DNA of 64,000 bases, from the NCBI RefSeq assembly GCF_029227915.1, contig NC_079884.1:13454001-13518000 (forward strand). Direction: 5' to 3'. Within the stretch, counting starts at the first letter, position 1; each line of letters begins with the position of its first letter. The notes below the pieces were generated by a model that saw only the letters and a program-made list of their open reading frames with translations, ran no database searches and was not told the origin of the DNA. Below, piece after piece: positions 1 through 11,974 of this stretch. A program made the translations under genes and the position numbers. Source of the DNA: Hydractinia symbiolongicarpus (Eukaryota > Cnidaria > Hydrozoa > Anthoathecata > Hydractiniidae).

Positions 1-3000
1 CATGATTATGTTATTGTTGGAAGTGGATCTGCTGGATGCGTTCTTGCGAATCGCTTATCTGAAGATGGTTGTAATAAAGTGTTAGCATTGGAGGCTGGCC
101 CTCGTGATGCTTGGTGGAACTGGAAAATACACATGCCAGCTGCTTTAACATATAATTTATGCAACGATAAGTACAATTGGTATTATCACACAGTTCCACA
201 AAAACAAATGAATGATAGGTCAGTAAATTATATTATTAATACTATAAAACAAGCCCAATGAACGAAATCTTTGCTATGTATAGCTCTCTAAGGTTTTAAA
301 CACATTGATTTTAATACAACTTTGTGGAATATTTTTTCTTCTCAAAGAAAACGGTGGCAGAGAAATCAGCTGCTCTGCTGTTCTATGCATTGTTAAGAAA
401 ACCTAGATGATTGTAAAAACGTTTCCTAGTCTTTTAATTTAAGTACCAGATAGGAAATGATATTTTTACCATGTGTCACTCCAATGAAAGGAATAAGAGA
501 AAACGTTTCATAATTTTTGAATTTTTTTTAATAAATCAGCTCCTGCCATTGCTTCACATTAAATCGTAAAATTTCTGGGTAAGGTAAATTTCTATATTTA
601 CGTCACTGCGAATTCTAAAATGTGCAAAAAAAAAAACAAACAAATCATTCCATTAGGATGTATATGCAATTTTTAAAAGGTTTCGTTTACAGACATTTTG
701 AATATTTTAGAGTGATGTATTGGCCTCGTGGCCGAGTTTGGGGTGGCTCATCTGCACTCAATGCAATGGTATACATCAGAGGCCATGCATATGATTATGA
801 CAGATGGGAGAAAGAAGGAGCTGAAGGATGGTCCTACGCTGATTGTATACCTTACTTTAAAAAAGCACAAACACATCCGTTAGGTGGGCCTCTTGTGTAC
901 ATTAAATTTTACTTCCTAGATTGATAAACATTTTATTTTATCTTGGAAAAAGATTTGATGTTTTGTTATTTCTTGTTTTCAGTCAAAGAAAAACGATATG
1001 AAACTGATCTATTTAAGTTATATTGTGCATAATATTCACATTTTTCAATTTTTACAAAGTAAAACACCATTGAAGAACATTATTGATGGTCAGGGAAATT
1101 CAAAATTAAAAAGTAATTTCTCTTTAAAAATGCAGTCTATTCCTCTAACTGTCTTATTTGATGTCGTCTAGGAAATGGAACAGACACATTCATTGTTCAT
1201 TATTCACCAAACCTATATGCAATGTTCTCGTTTAGGTGAAGATGATTACAGAGGGGGATCTGGTCCATTGCATGTCTCTAGAGGAAAAATGATCAATCCA
1301 TTATACAATGCATTTATAGAAGCAGGACAACAAGCTGGTTATCCTTATACCAGTGATGTAAATGGTTACCAACAAGAAGGTGTTGGCCCATTTGATATGA
1401 CTATTAACAAGGGTAAGCGATGGAGTGCCTCTCAGGCTTATTTGAGGCCAGCTCTGAGGAGAAAGAATTTGTTTACAAACACTGGAGCGGCAGTAACTAG
1501 AATTATATTTGAAGGAACAAAAGCAGTGGGAGTTGAATATGTACAGGACCATCAAATAAAACGTGCAAAGGCTACAAAAGAAGTTATACTTTCTGGTGGA
1601 GCAATAAACACCCCACAATTACTTATGTTATCTGGTGTGGGTGACGCTTCAGAGCTATCCGAACATAATATTCCAGTGGTGGCAAATCTACCGGGTGTAG
1701 GTAAAAATTTGCAGGATCATTTGGAAGTTTACATTCAAAACGTGAGTTGTGTTATTTTTCAATGGCTTAACCCTTAGATTCTGCAGCAGTTTTTGAAAAA
1801 ACCCAAATTTCCATTGCTCTGACAATCTTTTTAATTTGAAATCGACTTCCGGCCACCTGCTATCTTAATGTTGGTGAACCTGAGCTCTGCTGGATGGAAA
1901 ATTTAATTCTCTTTTGTATGGCCTTGATGTCTTAAAGTTAGGTGATCAAGACACCCTGACACGCGAATTGGCTTGCTTGTGAGTCTTTAGCGGCAGTTGA
2001 TAAAAGCTCAAGACCTCAGAAATAACAAAGAGTAAACAGACGGGTTGCGCACTCTGATGGGACAATAGAAACAGACTTGGAGATGTTTCAAATTGCCTCT
2101 TTTTTACGTTATATATTTATAAAACTGCGACATTTTCTTGCAAACTAATAATTAATACCTGCAATATTTACTTTATGAAGCCATTAAATTTAGCAGTACA
2201 TACCTTTTATTTCTTTGTTATATTTCATTGTTATATTTTTTATTATATTTCTTTGTTATATTTCTTTGTTATATTTCTTTTTTATATTTCTTTTGTTATG
2301 TTTCTTTGTTATATTTCTTTGTTTTGTTTTGGTTTTTTATATTCCTGTGTTATATTTTTTTGTTATATTTCTTTGTTATATTTCTTTTTTACAGCATTGT
2401 ACCCAACCAATCACTCTTTACAAGCAGACGCGATTGTGGTATATGCCGATCATAGGCAGTCAGTGGTTTTTAACAAGAACGGGTGATTGTGCCACAAGCA
2501 GTTTAGAAGCCGGTGGTTTCATTCGCTCAAGAGATGGTTTAACACATCCTGACATTCAACTGCATTTCTTACCCTTCGCAGTGAAAGACCATGGTAGAGT
2601 GTTTCCAGATGGACACGCGTATCAAGTAAGTTGTCCTCGTGTTGTAACGAATTGAGAAAGTTGTCCTCGTGTCGTAATGAATTGAGAAAGAAAACGTCTT
2701 TGATTGGAGGGAAAATTAACGTCAATATTTCGTTTGACCTACATTTGAAGGCTTTAAAGGCTGAAATACACGATCAGTTTAAATGGATCAATTTAAACTG
2801 ACAGTTTTTTTTCATTAGTTAAACTGATAAGACGCACCTGTCTACACGTGCAGTTTAAAATGAAAAAACTTTCATTTTTTCTTCTTTTTCGACATGGACA
2901 GCGCAGTACAGTTTTAAATAAAAAATTTTTTTTTTCTTTTTCGACATGGACAGCGCAGTGCAAGGTGCAGCGATTGCAGCGGCTGACGCTGTTATGGTAA

Positions 3001-5435
3001 AAAGAAAAAAAGTGCAAGAACGAAACGAACAGTCTGGGTAAAGGCGTGGTTACAACGGATGCATTTTTTGGGTGCATATAATACGTTGTTAAGTGAACTT
3101 AGGCAGATAGATCATTTGGAGTATCAAAAGTTCTTGCGTATTGGACCTGAAACTTTTGATGAATTACTGTTCCTTATTGAACATTCAATAAGAAAAAAAA
3201 TACAGTCATGCGAGATTCTCTACCTCCAAAAATTAAACTACCAGCAACTATTCGTTTTTTGGCGACTGGAGCTAGTTACGCAGAAAAAAAAATATACGCA
3301 AGAAAAATCATATAAAAGTTGATCATTCTGAAGTGTTCGCCACGTGTTGAAAACAAAAGAAACATCCGGCTTATCTCATGATTTCAATAAAATATTTTCA
3401 TCAGTTTAACCGAAAAAGATGAACACGTCCAATTTTTAAAAAAACTGATCAGTTCTGAAGGTTCACGAAAAATTCATCCGTTTTTTTTTGTTTACACGAT
3501 CAGTATTTTCTATTATCAGTTTAAACTGTCAGTTTAAACTGATCGTGTATTTCAGCCTTAAGAGAATTTTCCACTAGAATCTGACACCTATTGACAACAT
3601 ATTTACTATAGGTGTGTTTGAATGCAGTGAAGTATATAAAATGTACGAAGATGAGATATAAATTAAATGTATTTAGTGTAAAACGATACAATGCTAGTTT
3701 TTCATGAAAATCACACCATTACGTTTTAAGCTGTAAGTCCTTTAAATTCCGAATCGCCCACACGCGATTATTTTACACTCATTCGATTTTTTATGCTGCT
3801 AAGTAATAATTATTATATACATAAGTACAATTATGTCTTATAATATAATTTTTAATACGCATATTAATTTTGCGTACTTTAAAAAATAATTTTTTCGCGA
3901 AACATTTATATTTTCAAAGTTTGCGTGACTAAGCAGCATTTAAAATCGCCGCGCAATAATAAATAGAGCGCGAAATCTTATAAGGTTAAGACAATTGCTT
4001 AAATACTAAGGTAAAAAAGTGTATACCGCTCTATGTTTTTATTACATACTGTTTCAGCTTCATGCTGGCACGTTAAGAGCTACGAGCCGGGGTACACTGA
4101 AGTTAAAATCGAGAAACCCATTTGATCATCCTGAGCTGGATCCAAACTATTTGTCAACTGCTGAAGATGTCAAAGATTTGAGAGAATGTGTCAAGCTGTC
4201 TCGAGAGATTCTGGCTCAAGAAGCGTTTAAAACCTTCGACGGTGGAGAGCTACAACCAGGTTTGTTTGTTCTTTGTTCGTTACTTTTTAAATGATTTCCC
4301 AGGGTAACCGCTTTAGTTACTATTGGTACCGTTATTAATCAGGGTCCTGCGAAGTGTTCCTAGCCTTAAGAACCCATTCGAGCTACGGAAGCACAGGCAC
4401 AGCAACGGCTTAGCTAGACAGCCGCCTAAGGCATCAATCTTATTCCCTTGCTGAATACTGAGCAGGAAGGATCGATTCTCACTTTTTTTCTACCATGACT
4501 CGGACGTGAATTAAATAGACGGTTTTCTGCACTGTAGGCAAACCCTCCACTACAACGCGCTTTTTGCGATTCTGAAACAAATCGTACTACGATTTACACT
4601 TGATTCTTCGCAATTTAAATCTACCGTCAACAACAAAATATCTTGGGGTTAATAGTTTTCCTTAAATTCTGTTAAGGCTGCCATATTTCCGTCATAATGT
4701 GATTGAAATAAAAAGGCCTCGGCAAACGATCGAAAATGATTTATATCTACAGCCCTTCAAAAAAAGTTAGTGCTAGAAATCTCCTATCCATTTTCGTGGT
4801 TAAAGTGTTTGTACTGCCTCCAAATTTAGCAAGAGAGGAGCGTTTTAGTGTCACCATTTTAGAGTACTGTAACACGACCTTGTTAATTTTTTGATAATTT
4901 TGGTTGTCCTAATTGGTGAAAAGTTTTCAGATTAATTCTTTTGTAATGTTTTCGCCTTTATCTTGTTTTGCCTGGCATTTTGGGTTAGAGCATTTTGCGG
5001 AAGAAGACGCGTGTTGTGTTATATATTGTCGAAACCTTTTTCCCCAATAGCAATGCATTGCTGCCTTATGTTTAAAATTTTTCTTTAAAAAATATTTCTG
5101 TGACAATTGTATATTTTATAGGTCCAAGTGTTCAGACAGACGAAGAAATAGATTCTTTTGTACGAGAAATGGGTGACTCAGCTTATCATCCGTCATGCAC
5201 TTGTAAAATGGGTCATCCCGACGACATTCTCTCAGTGGTCGACTCAGAAGCACGTGTTAAAGGAATTGAAAATTTACGAATTGTTGACGCGTCTATAATG
5301 CCGTCAGTTGTTAGTGGAAACTTAAACGGCCCAGTTATCATGATGGCGGAAAAAATTGCGGATAAAATTAGAGGACAGTCATTACCTAAATCTACAGCGC
5401 CGGTGTACGAAACACTCACAGGAAGTCAGCGATGA
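1..5435 (+). CDS. CHDH: Choline dehydrogenase-like GMC oxidoreductase, six exons, 5' end outside window
   Basis: FAD-dependent oxidoreductase of the GMC family. The closest match by eye is animal choline dehydrogenase, which oxidises choline to betaine aldehyde in mitochondria. Exons: 1-218, 711-883, 1236-1741, 2395-2625, 4058-4259, 5122-5435 (stop TGA 5433-5435). All junctions are GT-AG and keep frame, giving 547 residues in the window; human CHDH has about 594, so roughly 45 N-terminal residues (the targeting peptide) lie upstream. The first exon opens with the FAD-binding Rossmann loop [16 protein letters not shown]. Exon 2 has GMC signature 1 ([15 protein letters not shown]). Exon 3 has signature 2 ([16 protein letters not shown]). 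Exon 6 has the catalytic histidine segment [11 protein letters not shown] and the C-terminal [15 protein letters not shown] see no frameshift, so the gene looks intact. Possible polyadenylation hexamers are ATTAAA at 5635 and AATAAA at 5835. Another GMC enzyme cannot be excluded without a tree, but the C-terminal third follows CHDH closely. Confidence 0.93.
2207..2392 (+). repeat. T-rich minisatellite, about 13-bp unit, abutting a CHDH 3' splice site
   Basis: Roughly a dozen imperfect copies of TTTCTTTGTTATA run directly into the acceptor of CHDH exon 4 (AG at 2393-2394). The array is almost all pyrimidine plus A and so also forms the polypyrimidine tract. Long reading frames across it are a by-product of the repeat. 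Confidence 0.85.
2758..3558 (+). mobile_element. PIF/Harbinger-type DNA transposon remnant, 801 bp, in CHDH intron 4
   Basis: Terminal inverted repeats start AGGCTGAAATACACGATCAG at 2758 and end with the reverse complement at 3558. Both are followed inward by further copies of AGTTTAAACTGA-type sequence. The element is flanked by a TAA target-site duplication (2755-2757 and 3559-3561), the TWA type expected for PIF/Harbinger. The interior carries a broken piece of Harbinger transposase. A short internal duplication (the segment with CGACATGGACAGCGCAGT, near 2889 and 2942) adds to the decay. It sits in the sense orientation inside intron 4. Confidence 0.85.
2946..3322 (+). pseudogene. Harbinger transposase N-terminal fragment, frameshifted
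   Basis: Three short reading frames match consecutive parts of a HARBI1-type transposase N-terminus. The first starts at ATG 2946 and is Ala-rich. The next holds [21 protein letters not shown] and [11 protein letters not shown] (about 3032-3200). The third holds [11 protein letters not shown] and [10 protein letters not shown] (about 3208-3280). They lie in different frames, and the DDE nuclease domain is absent, so no active enzyme can be made. Recognition is from the family pattern ([21 protein letters not shown]). Confidence 0.8.
4260..5121 (+). other. CHDH intron 5
   Basis: Non-coding. A patch at about 4330-4570 is less AT-rich than the rest and looks like an old degraded repeat (CTAGACAGCCGCC, CTGAGCAGGAAGGATCGATT). 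I could not assign it to a family. The remainder shows nothing notable. Confidence 0.5.
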
Positions 5436-6780
5436 TGTCATAGGTAGAGAGGGTGACTAATGGGTTGGACTTCTGGCCCATCTAAAATTTCCTTCGTCCT
5501 CCACGTAATTCTGCAGTTATCAAGTTAAGAGCTAATTTTAGTTTTCACTACGTGTCACGATTTTGTCACAACAGACTACAAATCTTTAACTTGTATATGT
5601 ACTGGACATTTCATGTCTTTTGTTTACATTACTGATTAAATTATTCTCAAATCTCTTAGTCCGGTAAGATAATTTTGATGTCTCCATCACGGTTGTATGC
5701 CAGAAACTGTTTTATTCATGCTATGTTACACAGCGTAAGTATTACAACTTGATGCAACATATTATGTCAATAACTTTCCTATTATTTTTTTGACAAATGA
5801 AATTGCCACAGTAAACGATACAATTTTAGTTCAAAATAAAAATGCTGTCTTGTCCACAAAACGTCGTCGCAAATTCCAGAAAGTAATGGTAACATCAAAA
5901 TTTTGACATGGTAACGCCAATAACTTTTTTGAGCACATAAGTTCAGTAAAAATGTCTCGTAATTTTCGTGAATTATTGTCAATTTCGAGAAATTTACTAA
6001 AACAGTAAGAAATTTGGATTTTCTTTTCTGTTCTTTTGAAAAATGATTTTTAACCATTTTGTTTTTGAGGTTTACTTCGCACTTATAACAAATAAGTCTT
6101 TATTTTATGTGCCCTCCATAGAGGCTCTTGAAAACAGTAGTCCCAGCTCAAATGTCATCCATTATAAATTATCCTAAGTTTTTTTACTCAATTCTGTGCT
6201 GCACATTTGGATCAATTTTTACTAAATTGTCTTAAAAATGCAATAATAAAATGCTTTTAAATTTAATTCAATTGTGGTGCTAAACTATCTTTATGTCGCT
6301 ATTAAATCAGCAATGGAAAGGAAGGAGATTAATCTTCTGGTTTACTTCGCAATTTACAATTGTGAAAATCGACTTAGAAGTCTTTATTTTATCTTTCCCT
6401 CCTGTTCAATCTTATCTTTTCATGGGATGTTATCTTTTCAAGGATAGAGACAGCTAAAAATTACAGCAATTATTCCGAATAGTAAAATGTTTAAAAATGA
6501 ATACCTTATTCAGTGGGCATTTTGCCTTTTTGATAAATTTGATTGCAGCAAAATAAAGTCTCAGGCACAAAACCCTGGGAACAAGTTTCAAAAGAGGTTA
6601 TATAGATCCACAAAGACGAAAGTCATTCTCACCAGTGTTCAAGAAAGTTTTAGGTTTCCTAGCCTCAATATACGCATGTTTCTTATTTGAACTGTAATGT
6701 ATTTCTTTTTCCTTGTTTTTTATTTGAAATTTTAACAGCTAAATTTCTTACCGTTTATTTCGTAAATGAGTTATCTCATG
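5436..6780. other. 3' flank of CHDH and intergenic DNA with a diverged direct repeat
   Basis: No gene seen. A segment containing GGTTTACTTCGCA ... AGTCTTTATTTTAT ... CCCTCC occurs at about 6066-6117 and again at 6338-6401 in direct orientation. This suggests a small duplicated repeat or a pair of element ends. The region is otherwise AT-rich sequence. Confidence 0.5.
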
Positions 6781-7232
6781 AAAATACGTATCAGTGATTT
6801 AGAAAACCTTTAAATTAAGCCAGGTGACCTTAAGACCATGCAATAGATAGTATTCTCTGTAGGAAATTCACCCAAAACCTGAAATATCAAAATTTTTACA
6901 ACGTTTGGCCGAGTTATGAAATACTTTATATAATTAACCCACGTTAACCCATAGCAGGCGACAAGCTTTAAAATCCGAATGCATTTGCAACATAAACATA
7001 TGGCATAAAAATACGTATCAGTGACTTGGAAAACCTTTAAATTAAGCCAGGTGACCTTAAGACCATGCAATAGATAGTATTCTCTGTAGGAAATTCACCC
7101 AAAACCTGAAATATCAAAATTTTTACAACGTTTGGTCGAGTTATGAAATACTTTATAATAATTAACCCACGTTAACCCATAGCAGGCGAGAAGCTTTAAA
7201 ATCTGAATGCATTTGCAACATATACGTATGGT
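6781..7232 (+). repeat. Tandem duplication, two copies of a 226-bp unit
   Basis: The block starting AAAATACGTATCAGTGA at 6781 recurs at 7007 with only a few substitutions and small indels over its whole length. Shared landmarks are AAGCCAGGTGACCTTAAG, CAAAATTTTTACAACG and TTAACCCATAGCAGGCGA. The high identity points to a recent event. The reading frame spanning it on the minus strand shows no protein-like features. Confidence 0.9.
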
Positions 7233-8159
7233 ATCTCACCTTTTATTCGGTGTTTTTCAAAGCTAGGCGCACAATAATAAAAGGCCTGGCGTAGTCAATA
7301 GTCAATTATTTGACGGCGCGATGGCCCCGTCAAATAAATATCAGACATGGTAAAGGTTTATATGATTCCTTTATATGCAATTTATCAGTAATGTTATCTT
7401 AAACTGAGCTACTGTAGTTTTAAGTCGATTCCGATAGGAATCAGGTATCACATACTAAGAATCCTAGGCTTCTTTAACCTGAACAGGGTAAAGATTTCTC
7501 TCTCTTAAATAATAACATTAAAGTGTAAAATTAGTGTAAAGTTGATATGAAATAAAATTGAAATACTTCGCTCTGAAACCGTTTTTGCACTGGCCAGTCT
7601 AAGCAACAAAGACGACTTTTAGAGGAATTAATTACCTTCTTCTTAAACCTAGCAACATTACCACTTTCTACAAAATACAGCTCCTCGTGTTGTCCTTGTT
7701 GCCTCGTCAAAACAAACTTTTGATTCACTTATATTTGATATACTTTACAGAACGTAACTTATTTTACCGCCACAAAGAATACTTAAAGTAGTGATCTTTT
7801 TTTTAGTAAATAGCAGTAAAAAAGTAGCAAATTTATCATTAAAAAAGTTTTTGTTCATAAACAGGTTGTCTATACAGTAGTAAAGTGCGTATAATTTCTT
7901 GTACTTTACCTATCGAGTGGTCTTTTTAGTACACCTTCATTAAGAATGTGCGACGATGGAGAGTACCGTCCATGTCAGAGATCCTACTTGAACTGCTTAT
8001 AGTCTCGGGTTTAACTTTCCGAATTCTCGGATTAACATCTCTATTGCTGATAAAAAACGTGCATGTTATGATAACGGTTTTGTTATAATGACATATTTAT
8101 ATCTATTTCTACCTTTACGCAACTCCTTACAGGATATGAATCGGATCTCTTATGAAATA
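7233..8159. other. Intergenic DNA, nothing recognised
   Basis: AT-rich sequence with no credible exon, RNA gene or terminal repeat. Confidence 0.5.
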
Positions 8160-8334
8160 CAGGGGAATCTCTCTATCTCGAACTCGCAAGGGACCAAAAA
8201 AATTGTTCGAGATAGAAAAAGTTCGAGAAAAAGAAAGGAAAATACCTTAGGTGAACCACAAAGGGACCGAGACTTCAGTTCGAGTTAGAGAGAAGTTCGA
8301 GATAGAGAGTAGGCGAGATAGAGAGATTCCACTG
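8160..8334. mobile_element. Tigger/pogo-type MITE, 175 bp
   Basis: The ends CAGGGGAATCTCTCTATCTCG (left) and the reverse complement of CAGTGGAATCTCTCTATCTCG (right) form near-perfect inverted repeats, flanked by TA at 8158-8159 and 8335-8336. The interior repeats TTCGAGATAGA-like words in both orientations. There is no coding capacity. It shares the CAAGGGACCA word after the TIR with the element at 40631. Confidence 0.85.
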
Positions 8335-9112
8335 TATTTTTGTTTACATCATAACGCCGGGTCATACGTGTTTCTAAATATGTGCAAGTGTTATTTCAAA
8401 GAAATTTTAGTAGAATTTTATTTTTTTGTAACCTTAATCTTACTTAGGACATGATTTTTAGAGCCCCCAGATTATAAGGAAGATGAACAAATAGCATATC
8501 AGGGGACAATTGAAATAAAGAAATACGGATGACATCATTAATTCCCGATGTCATCATATATTTTTGAACCTGCAAAATAGCTAAATAGGATATTTAAATG
8601 GTTGCTCAATGACCCCCTTAATATTTGAATTACGCTCCTTAACACATTTTTCTCTTGCATACGTTGCGTTTTACCTTCACATGTGAAAGTCATGAAAATA
8701 TATTACAAAAATGAAGCAGCAAGTGAAAAAAGTATCAAGAAAGTTTGATATTCTAGCTGCAACACATGCTTTACATCTGCTTCACTTTACCCCAGTGTTC
8801 ACACAGTGTTTTCCTCCGCTTCTGATCATGCTTCTGCTTTAGCGTGTGCGTTTGGTTTACAGATGCGAACTAAAATTGTTTCACTGTCCTCAAGCTAACT
8901 TAAAGCGATTGAAATTATCCAGGTTGCCACATTTCAACCCCTAAAACAGCATGTCGCAGAAGTTATTAGAAAAAATTTGGGTTGATGGCTTTTTATAACA
9001 AATTTTGGGGGTTAGAGTGGTTGTAGTTACCCAAAATGTTGCTCATGTTTCGAAAAATTACCGCAAATTTCTTCCAATTAAATTAGGCAAACAGTAAGTT
9101 AACATAAACCCC
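8335..9112. other. Intergenic DNA, nothing recognised
   Basis: No open coding pattern or clear repeat boundary seen. Confidence 0.5.
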
Positions 9113-9505
9113 AGGGCTCTTCGGCGTATAAGAACCGTATAAGAGCCTCGGGGACGAGGTTGATTAATAGCTAATCTTTTTCAGTCATCTTTTAGATACC
9201 TGCGTTAGCTATCTACCAGTCAGGTCGAAAAAGATTAGTTATAAAGGCGAAGTACGTTAGTTCTCTTTAACTTTTAGTGTGGGAGTTAAAGATAAGGAGG
9301 ACTGTATTTTATGAATGAAAAATAAAGACTGAATATTTACACGGCCAAATGGCCTTTACATGTCGGGACAGCGGTTGGTGTAATCCGCAGAATACATGTG
9401 TCTGAAGATTTTACCGAACACTAGTAAAGAAGCCAAGTACCTAAAAAAACTAGAAATTGTTAAGTACACGACACAGACTGGCAACCTCGTCCCCAGGACT
9501 TGAGA
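9113..9505. repeat. Pair of CCTCGTCCCCAGG-type element ends in opposite orientation
   Basis: At 9113-9162 the sequence runs from CCAGGGCTCTTC to CGGGGACGAGGTTG. At 9483-9497 the mirror end CAACCTCGTCCCCAGG appears. Between them is a 12-bp perfect inverted repeat, CTAATCTTTTTC at 9171-9182 with its complement at 9227-9238. The same terminal word recurs at 12669, 56045 and 58448, so these are probably fragments of one short palindromic MITE family. Confidence 0.6.
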
Positions 9506-10195
9506 GGCTTATTAAATTTACTAACTGGTAGACTTGTTGCAGAACGTTCACTTCCAATGCGAAAAATAATGAGTCCAAACCCCGGCCATGTCATGCCAGA
9601 GACTATAAAGTGTGAATCGCTCCTTTTTGCTTAGCTTTCAGCACGAAAATACGATTAATATCTTAGGTGGTTTCTTAGTTGAATGTCTTGTACCGCTTGC
9701 CATCCGGAGTTCTCGCGTCTTTACAAAATAAAATCTATCGATTTTGTTTACAAAGTTTCTTAAATTTTGACTTGTTGTTATTGAACTGCTTATAAACTTA
9801 TGTCTTATGTTAAATCATATTAGTATGATCAGGTAATATTGGTAATTTTTCCTTTTTGACGTATATTTTGGTGTGTCTTTTAATGTTGTTTTGACCTATC
9901 ATTTCATATCAAGTGACTGCCAATTCTCGAGATATTTTCTAAAGCTAGTAGACCCAGAGTCCCTACTATGGTTATTGCGCATTTTCTTGCCTCATTAACA
10001 TTTAACTATAAGGAGAAAGCCTTCTATTCTACTAGAAATGTCTTATGGTAATTGTATATCCACCTTGTTTGGCGTTTCACAGTGTAAGAATATTCAGGAA
10101 CTCGCGGAATTAGCTTGTGTACATGTCTTATATAAGAACAAACCATGTAAGTACAGCAGGCTTTCAGGAGTTTAAAACTTTTGATCAAGCTGAAA
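9506..10195. other. Intergenic DNA, nothing recognised
   Basis: No gene or well-bounded repeat seen. Confidence 0.5.
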
Positions 10196-10612
10196 ACATA
10201 CTACAATCGTGGACAAAAATATTTAGACTAAGGCGGTTTTTTACTTATTATCCAAATATTGAAAAACAGTCAAATAGTCAATACTCTGCAGCCGGAAGGC
10301 TGCAAAGTCGCTACTTTTGCACACAAGTAGGCCCGGCAGAGAGTGTTGAAAAGTTGCTAGTCACATTCTTTAGCACGCCCGCACACCGAAATAATTCACG
10401 AAATAATTCACGTCGGGGACCACGAAGGCCCCGAGATTCGTGATTAATGGCCTTGCTGATGTCAGCAACAATTAGCACATTTTAAGAATTTCGTATTTAC
10501 CAAATAAGTCCTAAGTCCACTCTGAACATTGACAAGTGAAGTTTAACAAGTTCAAGATGTGTGAATTTAGTATAGAATGAGCCTACGCAATTACTTGTGG
10601 CGGCGAACTTCG
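10196..10612 (+). repeat. Dispersed repeat, copy A (partner at 41488)
   Basis: This block aligns by eye with 41488-41875. Both start near AATCGTGG and share GTCAATACTC, GCTGCAAA/ACTGCAAA, TTTTGC[AG]CACA, AGAGAG, TTGCTAGT and a later AAGTCC-[AG]CT-TGAACATT-AAGTGAA stretch. The reading frames over the two copies do not match, so this is not a conserved protein. The block also contains small hairpins (GCAGCC GGAA GGCTGC). The family is unknown. Confidence 0.65.
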
Positions 10613-11974
10613 AAATTAGCTGTCTTTTTTTAACATATTGTGACCACGATTGTGGACTCTAAAATGTTCTGTATTTTAGAAGATCTGTTTGAAAAAAAAG
10701 AACCACTGCGGACTACATGTGGCATCACTGTGCTATTTCCCAGAACGCTTTTGGAATGTTTTTAAGTTTTAAAAATGCTAAGTATTAATAACGCCCAAAA
10801 AGACATCTTCAAAGTTTAGTGACCTCATAAAGAAAGCATGAAAGGTAGAATGATCGAAACGATGTAATGTCCTTGTGAAGATATTTTTGTTATAAAATAA
10901 TTTACAATTGCAGAGATTTGTTTCTATTTCGTCTTAAAAAACCATATTGAATTGAAAGCATTCCTTCACAATAAGGTGTTAGTTTTCATAACAGAGAACA
11001 TGTAAGAATACATACTTCCAAGTCTTCATAAAACTCAAGACTTAATAATTTATCTATCTCCTTCTAGCCTAGTTTCTATCTTCTCCTAAATTGTCACATC
11101 AAGAGATGATTCCCAAGGTAGGCTTTGCGTCGGGCGGGTGAAACGTGGTGCTTGAAATATTGCGGTTTGGATGTCATGAGTTTTGCCATAATTTTATTAT
11201 TTTCGCTTTGATTTTGTAAACTAGAAACATTCTAAAATACGCACCTTGATGAATGTATTTCATCAAAAAATTTATTCCTTAACGTTTAGAGCAAATGGAT
11301 GGGCTATAAAATGTCTATTTGATGTTTTGCGTACACGACGCACTTTGGGAATCAACCCTGGGGTACAAATGTTATTCGTACTTTCACGGAAGTCTTTGTG
11401 TTATTGTAGTTAGAGACAAAAAGGTGTGGCAAGAGAGGTTATTAAAGGGGTTAGTACATCAAAATTGGAGTAAGCTAAAAGAACACGGCCAATTAGTTGC
11501 CGAATGATAACGTCAAAAGTCATATATTTTACTGCTTGTCATATAAAATTAATTTTTATTCTGAGATGTTATTCTCATAAATTGATTTCAGTGAGCCATA
11601 TATACCAGCCTAATCTTTTAAACTTGATGGAATGTCGCAGATGCTGAAATAATGGATTTGTCATAAAAAAATATCCAACTTTTAAGCTAGTTTCTATAAC
11701 AGATAAACCATTTTAAACTTGGTCGATATTTTTCATTTTTCGTATTATTATGTTTTTTGGAATCGTTTCCATTTAGCCCACATTCCAACTCTCTAACTCG
11801 ACTTTGTTCACACCAGTCTCTGAATGCCCCTGCTCTCCGTTGTCAAGAAAACACTCATATACAATCGAGTTTGAAAAAATTCTTCTCTTTGTCATCGCTG
11901 TTGTTGCCAGCAATACGGTTGTTAGGGAGTATTTCGTGTACATTTCTCACGACACTTCTACATTTTACGTCATA
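10613..11974. other. Intergenic DNA and 3' flank of the protease homolog
   Basis: No gene recognised. On the minus strand an AATAAA hexamer lies at 11555-11560, about 415 bases past the protease-homolog stop codon, and could serve as its poly(A) signal. Confidence 0.4.

Noticed and set aside
1301-1618. Minus-strand frame inside CHDH exon 3
   Set aside because: Antisense shadow of a clearly coding exon.
2175-2655. Long hydrophobic Phe/Tyr/Leu frames resembling membrane proteins
   Set aside because: They read the T-rich minisatellite; only the part from 2395 is real CHDH exon 4.
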